Made by a program: the position numbers and the translations under genes. Positions 15,596 through 17,086 of a stretch of DNA of 17,086 bases are shown here, in pieces (position 1 is the first letter of the stretch; each line of letters begins with the position of its first letter). Origin of the DNA: an uncultured Oscillospiraceae bacterium (lineage in GTDB: Bacteria; Bacillota; Clostridia; Oscillospirales; Ruminococcaceae); contig CAKSEO010000051.1 in assembly GCA_934446565.1 (NCBI GenBank), positions 1 through 17,086 on the forward strand, written 5' to 3'. The notes under the pieces were generated by a model. It saw nothing but the letters and a program-made list of their open reading frames with translations, was not told the DNA's origin and ran no database searches.

Positions 15596-16622
15596 TGAGG
15601 ATCACCTCCACTCCGACGTTGATATCGCACAGATATTTTACTGCGTCGCGGATATCGTTTTCGTTTCCGTCCGCGATAACGACCAGCCCGCCTATGGGGT
15701 TGTCGCCGATTATCTCGATGCTGCCGAACACGATGTTGAGGTCGATGCTGAACTTGCGGGATATCGTGGAGACAAGCGCTTCGCAGGCGCTTCTTTCGAG
15801 GTACTTGAACCGCAGTATCTTCTGACCGGGCTTGAGCTGCACCAGCGGAGATTTTTCCTCAATAAGCGTGTTGATACCGCTCAGGCATGAGGTAGTATCG
15901 ACGAACGAGCGTGTGACAGGCTGCTGCGGGTTCGCGAATATCTCGAATACGTCGCCCTGTTCTACGACTTTGCCGTTTTCCATTACGGCGGTGCGGTCGC
16001 ATATTTCCTTTACAACGTTCATCTGGTGGGTGATGAGTACTATCGTCAGTCCCAGCTTGGCGTTGAGGGATCTCAGGAGTTTCAGTATAGATTCCGTTGT
16101 CTGCGGGTCGAGAGCGGATGTAGCCTCGTCGCAGAGGAGTATCTCCGGGTCGCTTGCGAGCGCTCTTGCGATAGCTGCGCGCTGTTTCTGACCGCCCGAA
16201 AGCTCCGAGGGGTACGCGCCAGCCTTGTCTGCGATACCTACCAGTTCCAGCAGCTCCATCGCTTTTTTCTTACGCTCCGCTGCGGAAAGACCGCTGTAGC
16301 GTATCGGGAAAACTACGTTCTGCAATACCGTCCGCGACGCGAACAGGTTGAAGTGCTGGAATATCATTCCGATTTTTTTGCGCTGTTTGCGGAGTTCAGC
16401 GCCGCGCAGGGCGGTGATGTCCTTGTCGTTTATAAAGACCTTGCCGCCGTCGGGGCGTTCCAGGAGGTTTATGCAGCGCACCAGCGTGGATTTACCTGCG
16501 CCGGAGAAGCCGATTATCCCGAAGATCTCGCCCTTTTTTATTTCAAGGCTCACATCGTCCGCGGCGTTGAATTTTCTGCCGGCGTTGACGTAGGTCTTGG
16601 TTATGTGCTCCAGACGTATCAT
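15588..16622 (-). CDS. metN: MetN-type methionine ABC transporter ATPase
   Basis: A 344-residue cytoplasmic ATPase. Walker A GFSGAGKST (38-46), Q89, signature LSGGQ (141-145), Walker B ILLCDE with E166, and H199 are all intact, so it should hydrolyse ATP normally. Residues about 265-342 form the C-terminal NIL (ACT-like) domain that in MetNI of E. coli binds methionine and shuts the transporter down (trans-inhibition). This domain separates MetN from general amino-acid ATPases. The ATG follows GAGGTGAGG by a short gap and is the first main gene after a 220-nt structured leader. It overlaps metI by 8 bases. Confidence 0.95.
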   Translation of the reverse strand: MIRLEHITKTYVNAGRKFNAADDVSLEIKKGEIFGIIGFSGAGKSTLVRCINLLERPDGGKVFINDKDITALRGAELRKQRKKIGMIFQHFNLFASRTVLQNVVFPIRYSGLSAAERKKKAMELLELVGIADKAGAYPSELSGGQKQRAAIARALASDPEILLCDEATSALDPQTTESILKLLRSLNAKLGLTIVLITHQMNVVKEICDRTAVMENGKVVEQGDVFEIFANPQQPVTRSFVDTTSCLSGINTLIEEKSPLVQLKPGQKILRFKYLERSACEALVSTISRKFSIDLNIVFGSIEIIGDNPIGGLVVIADGNENDIRDAVKYLCDINVGVEVILSA

Positions 16623-16639
16623 GCTTTACCTCACCTCAT

Positions 16640-16678
16640 CGTGATATCTGTGCTCCCGGACTGAATCACGTCAGTCCG
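16640..16678 (-). promoter_or_regulatory. Leader hairpin with possible pseudoknot before the metN ribosome binding site
   Basis: On the minus strand CGGACTGA (16671-16678) pairs perfectly with TCAGTCCG (16657-16664) around the loop CGTGAT (16665-16670). That loop is the exact complement of ATCACG (16640-16645), which lies 11 nt downstream and directly before the GAGGTGAGG of metN. This allows an H-type pseudoknot that could hide or expose the ribosome binding site. No U-tract follows, so it is not a terminator. Confidence 0.45.
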
Positions 16679-16689
16679 TCCGGAAGTCT

Positions 16690-16744
16690 GGCAGCGCCGC
16701 ATGATACTTAACGCATGACTTTATGTCAGTTATGCGGCGCTGCC
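16690..16744 (-). repeat. 13-bp perfect inverted repeat in the metN leader
   Basis: GGCAGCGCCGCAT (16690-16702) is the exact reverse complement of ATGCGGCGCTGCC (16732-16744), with a 29-nt spacer that itself contains TGAC/GTCA. On the minus-strand transcript the 5' arm is formed by the last codons of the leader peptide ORF (its Lys-Ala-Ala-Pro-His region), so translation would compete with folding. Confidence 0.75.
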
Positions 16745-16803
16745 TTTGGCATTCGTCCGAAGCGGAAATTCCTGCGGAGCAGTTTTGTGAATATTGCGTT
16801 CAT
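16726..16803 (-). CDS. 25-residue leader peptide upstream of metN
   Basis: This small ORF starts ATG at 16803, is preceded by GAGGAGGCGG (about 7 nt away), and ends TGA at 16726. The peptide is basic: it opens MNAIFTKLLRR and closes RMPKAAPHN, with four arginines between residues 10 and 17. Codons 11 (AGG) and 17 (CGA) are typically rare, and codon 18 is ATG. Its 3' end makes one arm of the 13-bp inverted repeat. The strong ribosome binding site, the position between a consensus promoter and metN, and the overlap with a hairpin argue for a regulatory leader peptide. There is no run of Met codons, so classical methionine attenuation is not obvious. It could be chance, but the initiation site is better than expected for that. 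Confidence 0.6.
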   Translation of the reverse strand: MNAIFTKLLRRNFRFGRMPKAAPHN

Positions 16804-16822
16804 GATTTCCGCCTCCTCTTTT

Positions 16823-16841
16823 GCCTATCTCTCCGATAGGC
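16823..16841 (-). promoter_or_regulatory. Hairpin at the 5' end of the met operon mRNA
   Basis: GCCTATC (16823-16829) and GATAGGC (16835-16841) make a perfect 7-bp stem with a 5-nt loop, GGAGA on the transcript. It falls within about 5 nt of the predicted transcription start and just before the leader-peptide ribosome binding site. It may protect the mRNA 5' end. Confidence 0.55.
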
Positions 16842-16852
16842 TTTATGTGATG

Positions 16853-16881
16853 ATTATAACAGACAATTCCCACTTTGTCAA
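16853..16881 (-). promoter_or_regulatory. Consensus promoter of the metNIQ operon
   Basis: On the minus strand a perfect TTGACA (16876-16881), a 17-base spacer and a perfect TATAAT (16853-16858). Predicted start near 16846, so the transcript has a leader of about 224 nt before metN. A full-consensus promoter implies that control is exerted after initiation or by a repressor. Confidence 0.9.
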
Positions 16882-17063
16882 TAGGTTTTTTAGAAATCAT
16901 ATGAATTTTATAGGTTTTATCTGTAGTGAACAGTCGGGGATAAAAGTTTTTGTAGCAAATGCACAAAAGCGGAGAATGCGAAGTGATTTTCATGTTTCTG
17001 TATTTTGAAAAACTATAATTTATGCGGGTAGTGCTAAATTAGCAGGCGCCCCCAATCGGGAGT

Positions 17064-17085
17064 CAAGGGGGGCGCGCCCCCCTTG
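17064..17085. repeat. 22-bp perfect GC-rich palindrome at the window edge
   Basis: CAAGGGGGG (17064-17072), CGCG, CCCCCCTTG (17077-17085) is a perfect palindrome, preceded by GGCGCCCCC and CGGGAG (17046-17062). It contrasts with the AT-rich DNA at 16860-17040. It may be part of a repeat element or terminator belonging to the next locus, which is cut off here. The stretch 16882-17040 shows no gene or clear site. Confidence 0.7.
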
Positions 17086-17086
17086 C

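Noticed and set aside
16623..16881. SAM-I riboswitch or T-box upstream of metN
   Set aside because: Neither the SAM-I core sequence nor the T-box motif is visible on the minus strand, and no U-tract terminator lies before metN. A covariance search would be needed to exclude a divergent form.
16730..16993. 87-residue minus-strand ORF starting at 16993
   Set aside because: It runs through the consensus promoter and the hairpin at 16823-16841 in a frame different from the leader peptide, has no ribosome binding site, and its composition is not protein-like.

Overview
The window looks like a chromosomal segment of a Gram-positive, anaerobic Ruminococcus-like member of the Oscillospiraceae/Clostridia. 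This rests on a secreted protein ending in a type I dockerin, AGGAGG-type ribosome binding sites at nearly every gene, sigma-A promoters with 17-bp spacers, AT-rich intergenic DNA between genes of roughly even GC, and gene families typical of gut or rumen Firmicutes. The genus is an inference; no rRNA or other marker is present.

Layout, left to right. (1) 1-3856, minus strand: two overlapping-signal ABC exporter half-transporter genes (order of transcription 3856->2075, then 2060->126) that form a heterodimer with one degenerate ATP site, ending in hairpin terminators at 43-104. (2) 3857-4191: a divergent control region with one promoter in each direction and two inverted repeats. (3) 4192-4977, plus strand: an alpha/beta hydrolase, ending in a bidirectional terminator shared with the next, convergent gene. 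(4) 5077-8886, minus: a 1269-residue secreted multidomain, non-catalytic dockerin protein. (5) 9066-10231, minus: a LysR-type regulator translationally coupled to a 74-residue cysteine-containing small protein. (6) 10373-10765, minus: a bacteriohemerythrin, downstream of a tRNA-Ser(GGA) gene (10870-10960). (7) 11219-16803, minus: a five-gene operon metN-metI-metQ-(FAD-linked 2-hydroxyacid dehydrogenase)-(class I aminotransferase), preceded by a 220-nt structured leader that contains a 25-codon peptide ORF.

The most informative region is the last one. MetNIQ imports methionine (and relatives); the two enzymes downstream have the family chemistry needed to oxidise a 2-hydroxyacid to a 2-oxoacid and then transaminate it. 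Together they suggest uptake of methionine or its hydroxy/oxo analogues and conversion to or from methionine. The leader matches neither the SAM-I riboswitch nor a T-box by eye, yet has a promoter-proximal hairpin, a well-initiated peptide ORF whose 3' end forms one arm of a 13-bp perfect inverted repeat, and a second hairpin whose loop is complementary to the bases just before the metN Shine-Dalgarno. This is the best candidate in the window for an undescribed regulatory system.

Other curiosities are a palindromic element plus 7-bp tandem units between metQ and the oxidase gene, a 22-bp perfect GC palindrome at the right edge, and tandem hairpins between the tRNA promoter and the aminotransferase gene. 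No IS element, CRISPR array, phage gene or rRNA was seen.
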